This document shows positions 34,298-43,472 of a DNA stretch of 64,000 nt, in pieces. Below the pieces are notes generated by a model. It saw nothing but the letters and a program-made list of their open reading frames with translations. It ran no database searches and was not told where the DNA came from. Every line of letters begins with the position of its first letter. The first letter of the stretch is position 1. A program made the position numbers and the translations under genes. The stretch is from Candidatus Poribacteria bacterium (GTDB lineage: Bacteria; Poribacteria; WGA-4E; GCA-2687025): positions 62,001-126,000 of the forward strand of contig BPJZ01000004.1 of the NCBI GenBank assembly GCA_026004875.1, read 5' to 3'.

Positions 34298-35435
34298 TTA
34301 CCAGTTGGTGAACGCCCCGTCTTTCCGGCGGAGCCGAGGAGCGTGCCCCGGTCGGAAGGCGTAAGCCCCGGCGGCCTCTTCGTTGAACTCGACCCCCAAT
34401 CCGGGGGGCCGTCGGCGCCAAGAGGTAACCGTCCTCCCATTCGATCGTCATCGGCAGGACGTCCGGGAGAGTGCTCCCCGGCCTGCGCGGCAGCTCTAGG
34501 ACGCCCACATTGGTCAGCGCCAGGCATAGATGAAGAGCCGCCGCTGTGCTGACCGGTCCTAACGGATTGTGAGGCGCCACTTGGATGAAGTGAGTTTCAC
34601 ACCAATGGGCAATCTTGATCGCTTCGGTCAGCCCGCCGACGTTACAAAGATCAATCCGAGCGTAGTGGGCCAGGTCCTCCTCGATCAAGGCGCGGAACTC
34701 CCACTTACTAGACCACTGTTCACCGACGGCCAACGGCACAGAAACGTGGCGAGCCAACGCCCGGTACAGCTCTCCGGACTCCGAACGGAGCGGGTCCTCA
34801 ATAAAGAAGGGTCGGTACGACTCCACCTCCCGACAGAGCCGGATCGCGTCCGGCGGGTCCAGTCGGGTGTGAACGTCGAAGCAGATCTCCACCTCGTCCC
34901 CCAGCGCCGTGCGCACCGCCTCAAACTGCTCCACCGCCTGACGCACCGCCTCCGAGGGGTCGAAGACCCCGCCCTCTCCTGCGGGAAGTCCCCAGCGAAC
35001 GAACTTCCATCCCTCGTCGAAACTGCGACGGCAGCTCTCGACCAACTCCGCAACGGTGCGCCCACCGTTATGAGGGTAGCAGACCACCTTCTCTCGGCAC
35101 AGTCCGCCCAGGAGGTTGTACAGCGGCTGTCCGAGCGCCTTCGCCTTGATGTCCCACAGCGCGATATCAAGCGCGCTAATGGCCGCCGTTCGAATCTTTC
35201 CACCCGGGAAGAACTCCCCACGATAGAGCACCTGCCAGAGGTGCTCCGTCCGGAACGGGTCCTGGCCGATCAGGTCGTCTCGCATCTGTTCTACAGCGGC
35301 GACAACCGCCGCCTCCTGCCAGGTGATACCCGCTTCGCCCAGCCCGTAGACGCCCGCGTCCGTCTCGACTTTGACGATCAGAAAGTTTCGCCCTCCGCCC
35401 CAAAGGGGATAGGCCCGAACGTCCGTAATCTCCAT
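34298..35435 (-). CDS. Enolase-superfamily dehydratase (galactonate dehydratase-like), C-terminal frameshift
   Basis: Mandelate racemase/muconate lactonizing-type enzyme. The N-terminal capping domain (MEITDVRAYPLWGGGRNFLI) and barrel carry metal ligands in ICFDVHTRLDPPDA, FFIEDPLRSESG and VPLAVGEQWSSKWEFRAL, and a late VAPHNPLGPVS. This set resembles D-galactonate dehydratase-type acid-sugar dehydratases, not the general racemases. A C6 run (GGGGGG at 34403-34408 on the plus strand) carries one extra base; in the repaired frame the protein ends GVEFNEEAAGAYAFRPG to KDGAFTNW and stops with TAA at 34298-34300. It begins the minus-strand block. Confidence 0.83.
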
Positions 35436-35609
35436 CAGAAGGCTCCTCTCCCTTCCGCACTCGTCGCGTCCCTAGCATGCCCCACTCGGCGAAGGGGCGC
35501 AACTCACCGGCAGCTGTGAGCACTGGTGCCCGGCCGGTTTCTTGGCTATGATTATTATCAGATTCCCGAATTCGAATTGTGGAATACTCTCCGAGCAGGA
35601 GGGACACCG

Positions 35610-36131
35610 ATGAAGCGGTGGCCAATCGGTCTGGGGCTGATCGCTTTGGGGCTCGTCATTGTCGGAGCTTCGCTAGCTTGCCCGTGGGGTTCGAGCGTGC
35701 GAGGAAATGGAGGATTCTTCATGCAGCGAATGATGAGCGGCCACGGGATGATGCACGCGCCGATGATGAGGAGTCCTGCGCCGGCGCCCGGGAGCTCTGA
35801 AAGAGAGGATTCGTCCCCGTTGAGCGCTCAAGGTGCCCAACTGTTTTCGACGCTAGGGTGCTCAAGCTGCCACCTTCCCGGTGGAGTCGGGCCTTCTCTG
35901 GAAGGGCTGTACGGATCTCGGGTTCGTCTGAGCGACGGTTCAGTAGTGCTGGCCGATGAGGCCTACCTGCGCGAATCCATTCTGAACCCTGGCGCGAAGA
36001 TCGTGTGGGGCTATCCGGCCTCCATGCCCAGCTATCAGGGATTGATCGGCGAAGCGGAGCTTCAAGCGCTGGTGGCATACCTCCGAACGCTTTCTGAGTC
36101 CGAGGAGGAGCCTCTCACGACGCAGCGATGA
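35610..36131 (+). CDS. Cytochrome c lipoprotein resembling the COX2 cytochrome c domain
   Basis: A 173-residue protein with a signal ending in a lipobox cysteine (VGASLAC, residue 23). A His/Met-rich segment (MQRMMSGHGMMHAPMMRS, residues about 35-52) follows, then one haem-c domain with GCSSCH, GPSLEGLYGSRVRLSDGS, ILNPGAKIVWGYPASMPSY and the Met of ASMP as likely axial ligand. This sequence matches the cytochrome c fused to subunit II of caa3 oxidases, but no oxidase gene adjoins. I chose the ATG at 35610 because CAGGAGGG lies upstream. Likely a soluble or membrane-anchored electron shuttle. Confidence 0.82.
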   Translation: MKRWPIGLGLIALGLVIVGASLACPWGSSVRGNGGFFMQRMMSGHGMMHAPMMRSPAPAPGSSEREDSSPLSAQGAQLFSTLGCSSCHLPGGVGPSLEGLYGSRVRLSDGSVVLADEAYLRESILNPGAKIVWGYPASMPSYQGLIGEAELQALVAYLRTLSESEEEPLTTQR

Positions 36132-36184
36132 GCGGAAGGAGGGAGATTCTAGCACTTGGGGTTTCTAGGTTCTCCTCTCCTTGC

Positions 36185-36214
36185 TTGACACTCCGCCGGG
36201 CGTTCCGGTACGCT
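36185..36214 (+). promoter_or_regulatory. Probable promoter for the FGE-fold gene
   Basis: A perfect TTGACA at 36185-36190 and TACGCT at 36209-36214 with an 18-base spacer, 42 bases ahead of the ATG at 36256. Confidence 0.6.
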
Positions 36215-36255
36215 TCCCCGACACAGGGAGCTACAACGGCGGAGATGAACTCCGA

Positions 36256-37053
36256 ATGCGCTTTTGGCCTGGGTCGGGTCGCTTATTACTCCTGCAAATG
36301 CTGATCTGGGGCTTAGCGTTCCCGGCGCTCGGGGAGGAGTGGATCACGGTGCCTGCCGGTCCGTTTACAATGGGGCGGGACGACGCCGATCTAGACGCCT
36401 CCCCGGCCCATCGGGTTGTTCTGAGCGCCTATCAGATCAGCCGGTACGAGGTGACCAACGCGGAGTACTTGGAGTTCTGGCAAGCGGTGCGCCCGGCTCA
36501 CACACCCCAAGACTTCCCTGACGAAGTACCGGGGCTGGGCCCTTGGCCCCAGCGAGCGGAGCGCTACCCCACTATGCCCGTCATCGGCGTCTCCTGGTAC
36601 GACGCTCAAGCCTACTGTCGCTGGAAAGGGGTCCGGCTGCCCACCGAGGCGGAATGGGAGAAGGCGGCCCGCGCCCACCGGAATCCCGTCTGGCCGTGGG
36701 GAAACGACATCGAAGGGCGTCGGGCCAACACCAACGACCCTGCAGACGGCTATCCCGGCTTAGCGCCGGTTGGCCAATTTCCCGAAGGGGCCAGCCCCTA
36801 CGGCCTTTTCGACATGGCAGGAAACGTCGCAGAGTGGGTCGCCGACTGGTACAGCGACTCGTATTATGCCCGAAGCCCCGTTGAGAACCCCTCCGGGCCG
36901 GAGTTGGGCGTTTGGAAGGTGGTGCGGGGCGGCTCCTGGATAGACGCGATCGGTTCCTGCTCCGTCGTTCGGCGGCTGGGGTTCTATCCCACCCTGAAGA
37001 CCTCTTTTATCGGCTTTCGCGTGGCTCGATCGGCAGCCGATGCAGAAGAGTAG
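36256..37053 (+). CDS. Secreted formylglycine-generating enzyme (SUMF1) fold protein
   Basis: A 265-residue protein with a signal peptide (LLLLQMLIWGLAFPALGEE). The fold markers are VPAGPFTMGRDDADLDASPA, VEVTNAEY-type YEVTNAEYLEFW, PVIGVSWYDAQAYCRWKGVR, LPTEAEWEKAAR, FDMAGNVAEWVADWY and VVRGGSWIDAI, then FIGFRVARS. In true FGE enzymes the active site holds a Cys pair; only one Cys remains here (GSCSVVRR), so oxidase activity is doubtful. It may be structural. I used the ATG at 36256, downstream of a promoter. It overlaps the FG-GAP gene by 14 bases. Confidence 0.85.
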   Translation: MRFWPGSGRLLLLQMLIWGLAFPALGEEWITVPAGPFTMGRDDADLDASPAHRVVLSAYQISRYEVTNAEYLEFWQAVRPAHTPQDFPDEVPGLGPWPQRAERYPTMPVIGVSWYDAQAYCRWKGVRLPTEAEWEKAARAHRNPVWPWGNDIEGRRANTNDPADGYPGLAPVGQFPEGASPYGLFDMAGNVAEWVADWYSDSYYARSPVENPSGPELGVWKVVRGGSWIDAIGSCSVVRRLGFYPTLKTSFIGFRVARSAADAEE

Positions 37054-38698
37054 GCTGACGGCAGGGCTTCTCTGGGTGCTGATCGGGAGCGCCGTTGCGG
37101 CGGCGGAGATCCGATTTAGCGACGTCACCCAAGAGGCCGGGATCCACTTCGTCCACGTCGCCGGAATGACGGGCCGAAAGCATCTGACCGAAACGATGGG
37201 CTCCGGCGCCGCCTTCTTGGACTACGACAACGACGGCGACTTAGACCTCTACATCGTCCAGAGCGGTTACCTTCCCGACGAACGCCCTCCCGACAATCCC
37301 GGAAGCGTCCTTTACAGGAACAACGGGGACGGCACCTTTACCGATGTGACCGCCCTCGCCGGGTGTTCCAACAACGACCGCTACGGGATGGGCGTTGCCG
37401 TTGGCGATTACAACAACGACGGCTTCGACGATCTCTACGTGACCAACTACGGCCCGAACCGGCTCTATCGGAACAACGGGGACGGCACCTTTACCGACGT
37501 GACGGAGGAGGCCGGGGTCGGCGATCCCCGCTGGGGGACCAGCGCCGCCTTTTTGGACTACGACCGAGACGGCGACCTGGACCTGTTCGTCGCGAACTAT
37601 TTGGAGGTGCCGCTAGACGCGGCCCCTTGTCGGAACGTTCAGAATCCCGATCTGCTGGAATACTGCCATCCACGGGTGTTTCCTGGTCAGGGAGACGTGT
37701 TGTACCGGAACAACGGGGACGGTACCTTTACCGACGTGTCCGAGGCGGCCGGCGTGGTCAATCCCCTTGAGGGGAAAGGGCTCGGCGTGGCGATCGGCGA
37801 CTACAACAACGACGGATGGCCGGACATCTACGTCGGGAACGACACGACCCGAAACTTCCTTTACGAGAACCGGAAGGACGGCACCTTTGAGGACGTGGCC
37901 CTCTTAGCCGGATGCGGCTACAACGGCGAAGGGAAGGCCGAAGGAAGTATGGGGATCGACTTTGGCGATTACAACCGAGACGGCTGGCTCGATCTGTTCA
38001 TGACCCATTCTACTTCGGAGACCAACACGCTTTACCAGAATCTAGAAGGGTTAGCCTTTGCCGACGTTACCGATCTGGCCGGGCTGGGCTATCCCAGCTA
38101 CCCGATGACCGCCTTTGGGACCCTCTTTGTTGACCTGGACAACGACGGCTGGTTGGATCTGTTTGTCGTCAACGGGCACGTCCAAGACGTGATCGAACTG
38201 TTAACCGACACGACGACCTACCGGCAACCGGACCAGATTTTTCGGAACAGCGGGGATGGCACCTTTACCGATGTGTCGTTAAAGGCAGGGGCTTACTTCT
38301 CCGAGCGGTATGTGGGACGCGGGGCCGCCTTTGGCGACTACGACAATGACGGGGATATGGACGTCTTCATCGTCAACTCGAACGACCGGGCGGTTCTACT
38401 CCGGAACGATACAGAACCGCGGGGAAATTGGCTTCGGATCCAGGTTCGAGGGAGGACCAGCAATCGAAACGGCTACGGAACGCGAGTCGCGGTGACCGCC
38501 CAAGGGACGACGCAGATCGCGGAGGTGCGGAGCGGCTCCAGCTACTGTTCTGCGAACGATCAACGGCTGCTGTTCGGACTGGGAAGCGCTGAACAGGCCG
38601 ACCGAGTTGAGGTCCGCTGGCCTTCTGGAGAAGCGACCGTCCTGGAGAAGGTGCCGGTCAACCGAACGCTGAGCCTCCTTGAGCCGGGGTCCCCTTAG
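37040..38698 (+). CDS. Secreted FG-GAP repeat protein with C-terminal ASPIC/UnbV domain
   Basis: A 552-residue exported protein with an N-terminal signal (LLWVLIGSAVAAAEI). Seven calcium-loop repeats follow, among them DYDNDGDLDLY, DYNNDGFDDLY, DYDRDGDLDLF, DYNNDGWPDIY, DYNRDGWLDLF, DLDNDGWLDLF and DYDNDGDMDVF, which build a seven-bladed integrin-like propeller. The C-terminal UnbV domain reads RNGYGTRVAVTAQGTTQIAE to VEVRWPSGEATVLEKV. Such proteins are enriched in Planctomycetes, Acidobacteria and uncultured lineages, likely at the cell surface. It is coupled by overlap to the FGE-fold gene. Its end overlaps kdsA by 41 bases on the other strand. Confidence 0.93.
   Translation: MQKSRLTAGLLWVLIGSAVAAAEIRFSDVTQEAGIHFVHVAGMTGRKHLTETMGSGAAFLDYDNDGDLDLYIVQSGYLPDERPPDNPGSVLYRNNGDGTFTDVTALAGCSNNDRYGMGVAVGDYNNDGFDDLYVTNYGPNRLYRNNGDGTFTDVTEEAGVGDPRWGTSAAFLDYDRDGDLDLFVANYLEVPLDAAPCRNVQNPDLLEYCHPRVFPGQGDVLYRNNGDGTFTDVSEAAGVVNPLEGKGLGVAIGDYNNDGWPDIYVGNDTTRNFLYENRKDGTFEDVALLAGCGYNGEGKAEGSMGIDFGDYNRDGWLDLFMTHSTSETNTLYQNLEGLAFADVTDLAGLGYPSYPMTAFGTLFVDLDNDGWLDLFVVNGHVQDVIELLTDTTTYRQPDQIFRNSGDGTFTDVSLKAGAYFSERYVGRGAAFGDYDNDGDMDVFIVNSNDRAVLLRNDTEPRGNWLRIQVRGRTSNRNGYGTRVAVTAQGTTQIAEVRSGSSYCSANDQRLLFGLGSAEQADRVEVRWPSGEATVLEKVPVNRTLSLLEPGSP
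37319..38275 (+). repeat. Near-identical DNA repeats coding FG-GAP blades
   Basis: The segment gaacaacggggacggcacct plus tttaccga recurs at about 37319-37350, 37471-37500, 37709-37740 and (diverged) 38245-38275. It codes RNNGDGTFTDV, the hinge of each blade. Silent differences are few, which suggests recent duplication or gene conversion between blades. Confidence 0.7.
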
Positions 38699-39506
38699 GG
38701 CGCCGCTCGAGGGCGCCTGCCGCCGCCTCCAAGATCATTTCGACGTCTTCGAGGGGAAGCATCAAGGCTCCGTCGCAGGGAGCCCGTTCCGGCTCCGGAT
38801 GAGCTTCAAGGAACAGCCCGTTTACCCCCAGGGCTACCGCCGCGCGAGCCAAATCGGCGATCAGCTCGACGCGAGGGACTCCCCCCAACTGAGTGTAGAT
38901 CGTCCCCAGCCCATGGGTCAGGTCCAAAAGCAGGGGAAAGCCCAATCGGCGCTGGACGGCCAAGCCGGCAAAATCGATCAGGAGCTGAGCGTAGCCAAAG
39001 CAGACCCCGCGATCGGTAATCAGCACCTGATCGTTGCCGGCCGAGGTGATCTTCTCCACGGCGTGGCGTACGTCCCAGGGGGCCATGAACTGCCCTTTCT
39101 TGAGGTTGACCGGCTTGCCCGTCCAGGCCGCCGCCAGGAGGAGATCGGTCTGTCTTGAGAGCAGAGCAGGGACCTGGAGGATGTCCACGACCTCAGCGGC
39201 CTGGCGGGCCTCCTCTGGCGAGTGTATGTCGGTTAGGACCGGCACTCCGAGCCGTCGCCGGACCTCCTCGAGCGTCCGCAGCCCCTCTTGGAGCCCTAGA
39301 CCGCGCGGGGCGTTGAGACGTGAACGGTTCGCCTTGTCATAGGAGCCCTTAAAGCAGTAACGGAGCCCGAATCGCTCGCAGGCTCTGGCGAGTCGCTCGC
39401 CGATCCGTAGGGAGAGGTCCAGCGGCTCCAAGGCGCACGGTCCAGCGACGATCAGCAGTTCTCCCCAAGCGGCGGCCCTTTGGGCCGGAACCCACTCCGG
39501 CAGCAC
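38658..39506 (-). CDS. kdsA: 3-deoxy-8-phosphooctulonate synthase KdsA
   Basis: Condenses phosphoenolpyruvate and arabinose 5-phosphate to Kdo 8-phosphate, the first committed step of Kdo for lipopolysaccharide. The 282-residue product has LLIVAGPCALEPLDLS, YCFKGSYDKANRSR, VPVLTDIHSPEEA, VDILQVPALLSRQTDLL, LKKGQFMAPWD, the LLLDLTHGLGTI strand and VNGLFLEAHPEPERAPCDG. KdsA motifs are clear; DAHP synthase is less likely. The partner step, arabinose-5-phosphate isomerase, may be the KdsD-like half of the fusion at 19619-21238. The ATG is at 39506. Confidence 0.93.
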   Translation of the reverse strand: MLPEWVPAQRAAAWGELLIVAGPCALEPLDLSLRIGERLARACERFGLRYCFKGSYDKANRSRLNAPRGLGLQEGLRTLEEVRRRLGVPVLTDIHSPEEARQAAEVVDILQVPALLSRQTDLLLAAAWTGKPVNLKKGQFMAPWDVRHAVEKITSAGNDQVLITDRGVCFGYAQLLIDFAGLAVQRRLGFPLLLDLTHGLGTIYTQLGGVPRVELIADLARAAVALGVNGLFLEAHPEPERAPCDGALMLPLEDVEMILEAAAGALERRPKGTPAQGGSAFG

Positions 39507-39656
39507 GCAACGCGACTCCTCTTTGTTGGACGACCGTCAGCTTTCCGGCAGGAACCGTAGCACAGGAGTTGCCGGAGTGAAAAGCGGACGGGTTCCAGGC
39601 CGGGGACACAACGATTGTCGGCCCAAGGGAGGGAATCGAGGCGATCGCTTGTCGGC

Positions 39657-39686
39657 TTGACCCGATTCGGGGTTCGGTAGGATACT
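39657..39686 (+). promoter_or_regulatory. Possible promoter for dcd
   Basis: TTGACC at 39657-39662 and GATACT at 39681-39686 are 18 bases apart, about 54 bases before dcd, in the 233-base gap that divides it from the divergent kdsA. Confidence 0.45.
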
Positions 39687-39739
39687 GGTTCCCGATCGTA
39701 GAAACGACTTGCGGCGGACAAGGGAGGTGCCGATCAGGG

Positions 39740-40312
39740 ATGACGATCAAGTCGGACCGGTGGATCAAGCGGATGGCACTGGAACACGGGATGATCGAGC
39801 CGTTTGTCGAGTCGCAGGTGCGGCGCGGCGGGGTGATCAGCTATGGGGTCTCTTCGTTCGGCTACGACTTCCGGGTGGCCGACGAATGGAAGGTGTTCAC
39901 CAACGTGCACTCGACCATTGTGGACCCCAAGGACTTTCGACAGGAGGCGTTTGTCGAGTTCAAGGGGGAGTACTGCATCATTCCTCCCAACTCGTTTGCA
40001 TTGGCCCGGACGGTGGAGTACTGGCGAATTCCGCGCGATGTGCTGGTCATCTGTGTGGGGAAGTCTACCTACGCGCGGTGTGGAATCATTCTGAACGTGA
40101 CCCCTTTCGAACCGGAATGGGAAGGGTACGCGACGCTGGAGATTTCGAACACGACGCCGCTTCCGGCAAAGATTTACGCGAACGAAGGGATCGGCCAGGC
40201 GATCTTCTTTCAGTCGGACGAGCCGTGCGAGGTCTCCTATAAGGACAAGGGCGGAAAGTATCAGGGGCAGCGGGGCATCGTGTTGCCGCACGTGGAGCGG
40301 GACGTCCCGTAG
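39740..40312 (+). CDS. dcd: dCTP deaminase
   Basis: Deaminates dCTP to dUTP, feeding dTMP synthesis. The 190-residue product has [63 protein letters not shown] (with the GKSTYARCG active-site loop), [20 protein letters not shown] and [13 protein letters not shown], then [14 protein letters not shown]. All match the long form of Dcd. A promoter-like pair lies upstream. It stands alone ahead of the glnA control region, and no dut gene is adjacent. Confidence 0.96.
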   Translation: MTIKSDRWIKRMALEHGMIEPFVESQVRRGGVISYGVSSFGYDFRVADEWKVFTNVHSTIVDPKDFRQEAFVEFKGEYCIIPPNSFALARTVEYWRIPRDVLVICVGKSTYARCGIILNVTPFEPEWEGYATLEISNTTPLPAKIYANEGIGQAIFFQSDEPCEVSYKDKGGKYQGQRGIVLPHVERDVP

Positions 40313-40360
40313 CCTGCTGAAATATTGTGCAGTGGAGTGATGAAAATCTCAGCAAAGGAC

Positions 40361-40376
40361 TTCCCCCATGGGGGAA
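40361..40376. promoter_or_regulatory. Perfect palindrome upstream of the glnA promoter
   Basis: TTCCCCCATGGGGGAA is a perfect 16-base palindrome centred about 52 bases before the sigma-54 -24 element at 40417. It could bind a dimeric activator, or it could form a hairpin ending the dcd transcript; no T-run follows it. Confidence 0.45.
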
Positions 40377-40416
40377 AGAGGCTGACAGACGCGGGTACTG
40401 AGGAGTGAAGGGCCGA

Positions 40417-40432
40417 TGGCACACTCCTTGCT
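40417..40432 (+). promoter_or_regulatory. Sigma-54 (RpoN) promoter of glnA
   Basis: TGGCAC at 40417-40422, five bases (ACTCC), then TTGCT at 40428-40432. The -24 GG and -12 GC are separated by exactly ten bases. It matches the RpoN consensus at every conserved position, and transcription would begin near 40443, giving a leader of about 77 bases before glnA. It implies control by an enhancer-binding protein such as NtrC. Confidence 0.85.
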
Positions 40433-40519
40433 GCCCTGGAGGCCGATGGACGCAAGAGTCGACGGGAGTTCGGCTTTGCCGAACCGAGAGATCACCCGTT
40501 TTGGTTGGAGGATGCTTGC

Positions 40520-41935
40520 ATGACGCCACAGGAGGTGCTCAGCCTCATTCGCGAGAAGAACATTCAGTTCGTGGACTTCAAGTTCACGGACCTGCCGGGG
40601 ATGCTTCAACACTTTAGCATTCCGGTTTCGGAGCTGACTGAGGAGCTGTTCGAGGAGGGGATCGGCTTTGACGGCTCCAGCATTCGGGGCTTCCAGGAGA
40701 TTCACGAGAGCGACATGCTGCTGGTTCCCGATCCGGCCACGGCGATCGTGGATCCTGCCTGCCGGGTTCCCACTCTCAGCCTGATCTGCAACGTCAAGGA
40801 CCCGATCACACGGGAGAACTACTCGCGGGACGCCCGATGGGTCGCTCAGAAGGCGCTCAACTACCTGCGGGACACCGGGATCGGCGATCAGGTTTACTTT
40901 GGGCCGGAAGCCGAGTTCTTCATCTTCGACGACATCCGGTACAAGACGACGACCAACATGGGCTTCTACCAGGTGGATTCGATCGAAGGGAACTGGAACT
41001 CGGACCGGCCGGAGAACCCGAACTTGGGCTACAAGCCTCGGCCCAAGGAGGGGTACTTCCCTGTTCCGCCCTCCGACACGCTGCAGGACATCCGCTCGGA
41101 GATCTGCCTGAAGCTGATGGAGGCCGGGATCGAGGTCGAGGTGCACCACCACGAGGTGGCCCAGGGCGGCCAGAACGAGATCGACATCCGGTACGACTCG
41201 ATCGTTCGGATCGCCGACAAGCTGATGCTCTATAAGTACATCATTAAGAACGTCGCCCGGGCTCACGGGAAGGTGGCCACCTTCATGCCCAAGCCGCTGT
41301 TTGGGGACAACGGTTCGGGGATGCACGTTCACCAGAGCCTCTGGAAGGGGAACAAGAACCTGTTCTACGACCCGAACGGGTACGCCAATCTAAGCGAGAC
41401 AGCGCTCTATTATATCGGCGGGCTGATGCGCCACCTTCCGGCGTTGTGCGCGTTGATCGCGCCGACGACCAACTCGTACAAGCGGTTGGTCCCCGGCTAC
41501 GAAGCGCCAGTGAACATCGCCTACTCGCAGCGGAATCGAAGCGCCTGCATCCGGATTCCGGTCTACCACAAGTCGGAGAAGGCGGTTCGGATCGAGCTGC
41601 GGACGCCGGACCCTTCCTGCAACCCGTATGTGGCCTTTGCGGCGATGTTGATGGCCGGACTGGACGGGATCGAGAATCGGATAGACCCCGGCGAGCCGGT
41701 GGATAAGAACCTCTACGACCTGGAGCCGGAGGAGCTGGCCGCCATTCCGCAGGTGCCCGACTCGCTGGACAAGGCGCTGGCCGCCTTGGAGGCGGATCAC
41801 GAGTTCCTGCTGAAAGGGGACGTGTTCACTCAGGACTTCATCGAGCACTATATTGAGTACAAGCGGACCAACGAGGTGGACGCGGTGCGCCTCCGACCGC
41901 ACCCGCATGAGTTCTACCTCTATCATGACATCTAA
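40520..41935 (+). CDS. glnA: Glutamine synthetase type I
   Basis: ATP-dependent synthesis of glutamine from glutamate and ammonia. The 471-residue product starts [20 protein letters not shown] and has [68 protein letters not shown] and [14 protein letters not shown]. The adenylylation-site motif NLYDLEPEE with Tyr near 399 puts it in the GSI-beta class. I chose the ATG at 40520 because GGAGG lies 10 bases before it. The upstream sigma-54 promoter shows nitrogen control, and glnB follows on the same strand. Confidence 0.97.
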   Translation: MTPQEVLSLIREKNIQFVDFKFTDLPGMLQHFSIPVSELTEELFEEGIGFDGSSIRGFQEIHESDMLLVPDPATAIVDPACRVPTLSLICNVKDPITRENYSRDARWVAQKALNYLRDTGIGDQVYFGPEAEFFIFDDIRYKTTTNMGFYQVDSIEGNWNSDRPENPNLGYKPRPKEGYFPVPPSDTLQDIRSEICLKLMEAGIEVEVHHHEVAQGGQNEIDIRYDSIVRIADKLMLYKYIIKNVARAHGKVATFMPKPLFGDNGSGMHVHQSLWKGNKNLFYDPNGYANLSETALYYIGGLMRHLPALCALIAPTTNSYKRLVPGYEAPVNIAYSQRNRSACIRIPVYHKSEKAVRIELRTPDPSCNPYVAFAAMLMAGLDGIENRIDPGEPVDKNLYDLEPEELAAIPQVPDSLDKALAALEADHEFLLKGDVFTQDFIEHYIEYKRTNEVDAVRLRPHPHEFYLYHDI

Positions 41936-41948
41936 GAACCGTCGTTGT

Positions 41949-41971
41949 GGGCGGAGTTGCAAGCTCCGCCC
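41949..41971 (+). other. Hairpin in the glnA-glnB gap
   Basis: GGGCGGAG (41949-41956) and CTCCGCCC (41964-41971) form a perfect 8-bp stem with a 7-base loop. No T-run follows. It may act as a processing or partial stop signal that sets the ratio of glnA to glnB message. Confidence 0.5.
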
Positions 41972-42000
41972 CTCCCCGGCGCGGCGCCGGAACGGCCTGA

Positions 42001-42363
<363 letters not shown>

Positions 42364-42440
42364 GCGGGCATCAGTATCCCCCTCTACGCCGTTCGCGGGG
42401 GACATCTCAGGACCTGCAACATCAGTAAAAGGAGTACAGG

Positions 42441-43232
42441 ATGAAGCGGTTCACATCGCTTTGTGGGGCTCTCTTTTTGTCCGCCGGCCTGATGGGCGGC
42501 ATGTCGATCCAGCCACAGGCTCAGGAGCTGCCGGTTGAGGTGGCCTTCGACTTCACCTACGCCAGCGCCTACTACTGGCGAGGGGGAGTCGGAGCCACCG
42601 GACTATCCCAGTTCGCCGCTCCCCCCTACACGGTACCTACCCCAGCGACACTCTGGCCTTCGGCGGACATCTCCTTCTCCGCCGAGCCAATTACCGTTGG
42701 GTTAAACGTCTGGGGAGCAATCGGAATGGAGGTTGGCAATGAGCAGGCCGGCCGCGATGACTTCAGCGAGGTGGACTATACCCTTTATGCCGACGTTGCC
42801 TTAGAACCGTTGAACATCGGGGGTTCGATTGGTGGATTACGTAATTCCGCTGGACGTACCGATGAAGGAAGGCAAGAGCGTTCTGGAGGCGCAGGTAGCC
42901 TTGAGCCTCTCAAATCTTCCCTTCGACAAACGGTTTGCTATTTGGGATCAACATAGACGGAGAGGACACCAATTCCTGGTACCTGGAGCCGAGCGTCGGC
43001 TACAGCCTCGATCAGCTTTCCCTCTCGCTGGCCGTCGGAATCGCGAAAAAGGGTGGTTTTTACCCAGGGTACGGAGGAAGGGACGGCCATTATCAGCATC
43101 CTTCCAGCGGCCTCATACGCGATCCCGCTGGGAGAAGGCGCAGAGGCCTCTGTCAGCGTCGGCGTTGGGTTCAATCCCAAGACCAAGTTCAAGATGCCCT
43201 TCTTCACGATCGGGACTGGATTTAGTCTCTGA
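42441..43232 (+). CDS. Putative porin-like outer-membrane protein, three frameshifts
   Basis: Starts MKRFTSLCGALFLSAGLMGG, a signal peptide ending near SIQPQAQ. The mature part (VEVAFDFTYASAYYWRGGVG, ADISFSAEPITVGLNVWGAI) looks like beta-strands of a TorF/MipA-type barrel. The frame breaks three times, near 42819-42830, 42940 and 43050-43060, each fitting one extra base in a short run, and the last frame ends FKMPFFTIGTGFSL with TGA at 43230-43232. Length after repair is near 263 residues. I infer sequencing error because each piece keeps barrel-like strands, and a strong terminator follows. It may be part of the nitrogen operon. Confidence 0.6.
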
Positions 43233-43303
43233 GCTTCGGCCACCGCTGGCCTCTTGAGCACGGGGTTTGCTTACCCGTTTTGTGGTGGAATCGTTGGCAA
43301 AGG

Positions 43304-43340
43304 GCGCAGGGAGGAACGGATCCCCTGCGCTCGTCTTTTT
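43304..43340 (+). terminator. Rho-independent terminator after the porin-like gene
   Basis: GCGCAGGG (43304-43311) pairs with CCCTGCGC (43323-43330), 8 bp with an 11-base loop, followed by TCGTCTTTTT. It ends the glnA-glnB-porin transcription unit. Confidence 0.8.
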
Positions 43341-43472
43341 GGTAAAGCCTTGCCCGACCGCTCCTCTCAGACCGTTAGACCGTTGGCAACGAAAGGGTGG
43401 CCGCCGTGCGGCGGCTGAGGCACCCTTATCGGGGATGGGAACCGCGCTTTTCGTTCTGCCGGAGGCGTCACG

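Noticed and set aside
36256..37053. Functional sulfatase-activating FGE
   Set aside because: The Cys pair is incomplete and there is no sulfatase gene nearby; I keep only the fold assignment.
39740..40312. dUTPase instead of dCTP deaminase
   Set aside because: The GKSTYARCG loop and overall length match Dcd; dUTPase has different motifs.
40313..40519. Glutamine riboswitch ahead of glnA
   Set aside because: The region has hairpins (including GTTCGGC/GCCGAAC near 40469-40485) but not the conserved core of the known glnA RNA motif; the sigma-54 promoter explains its regulation better.
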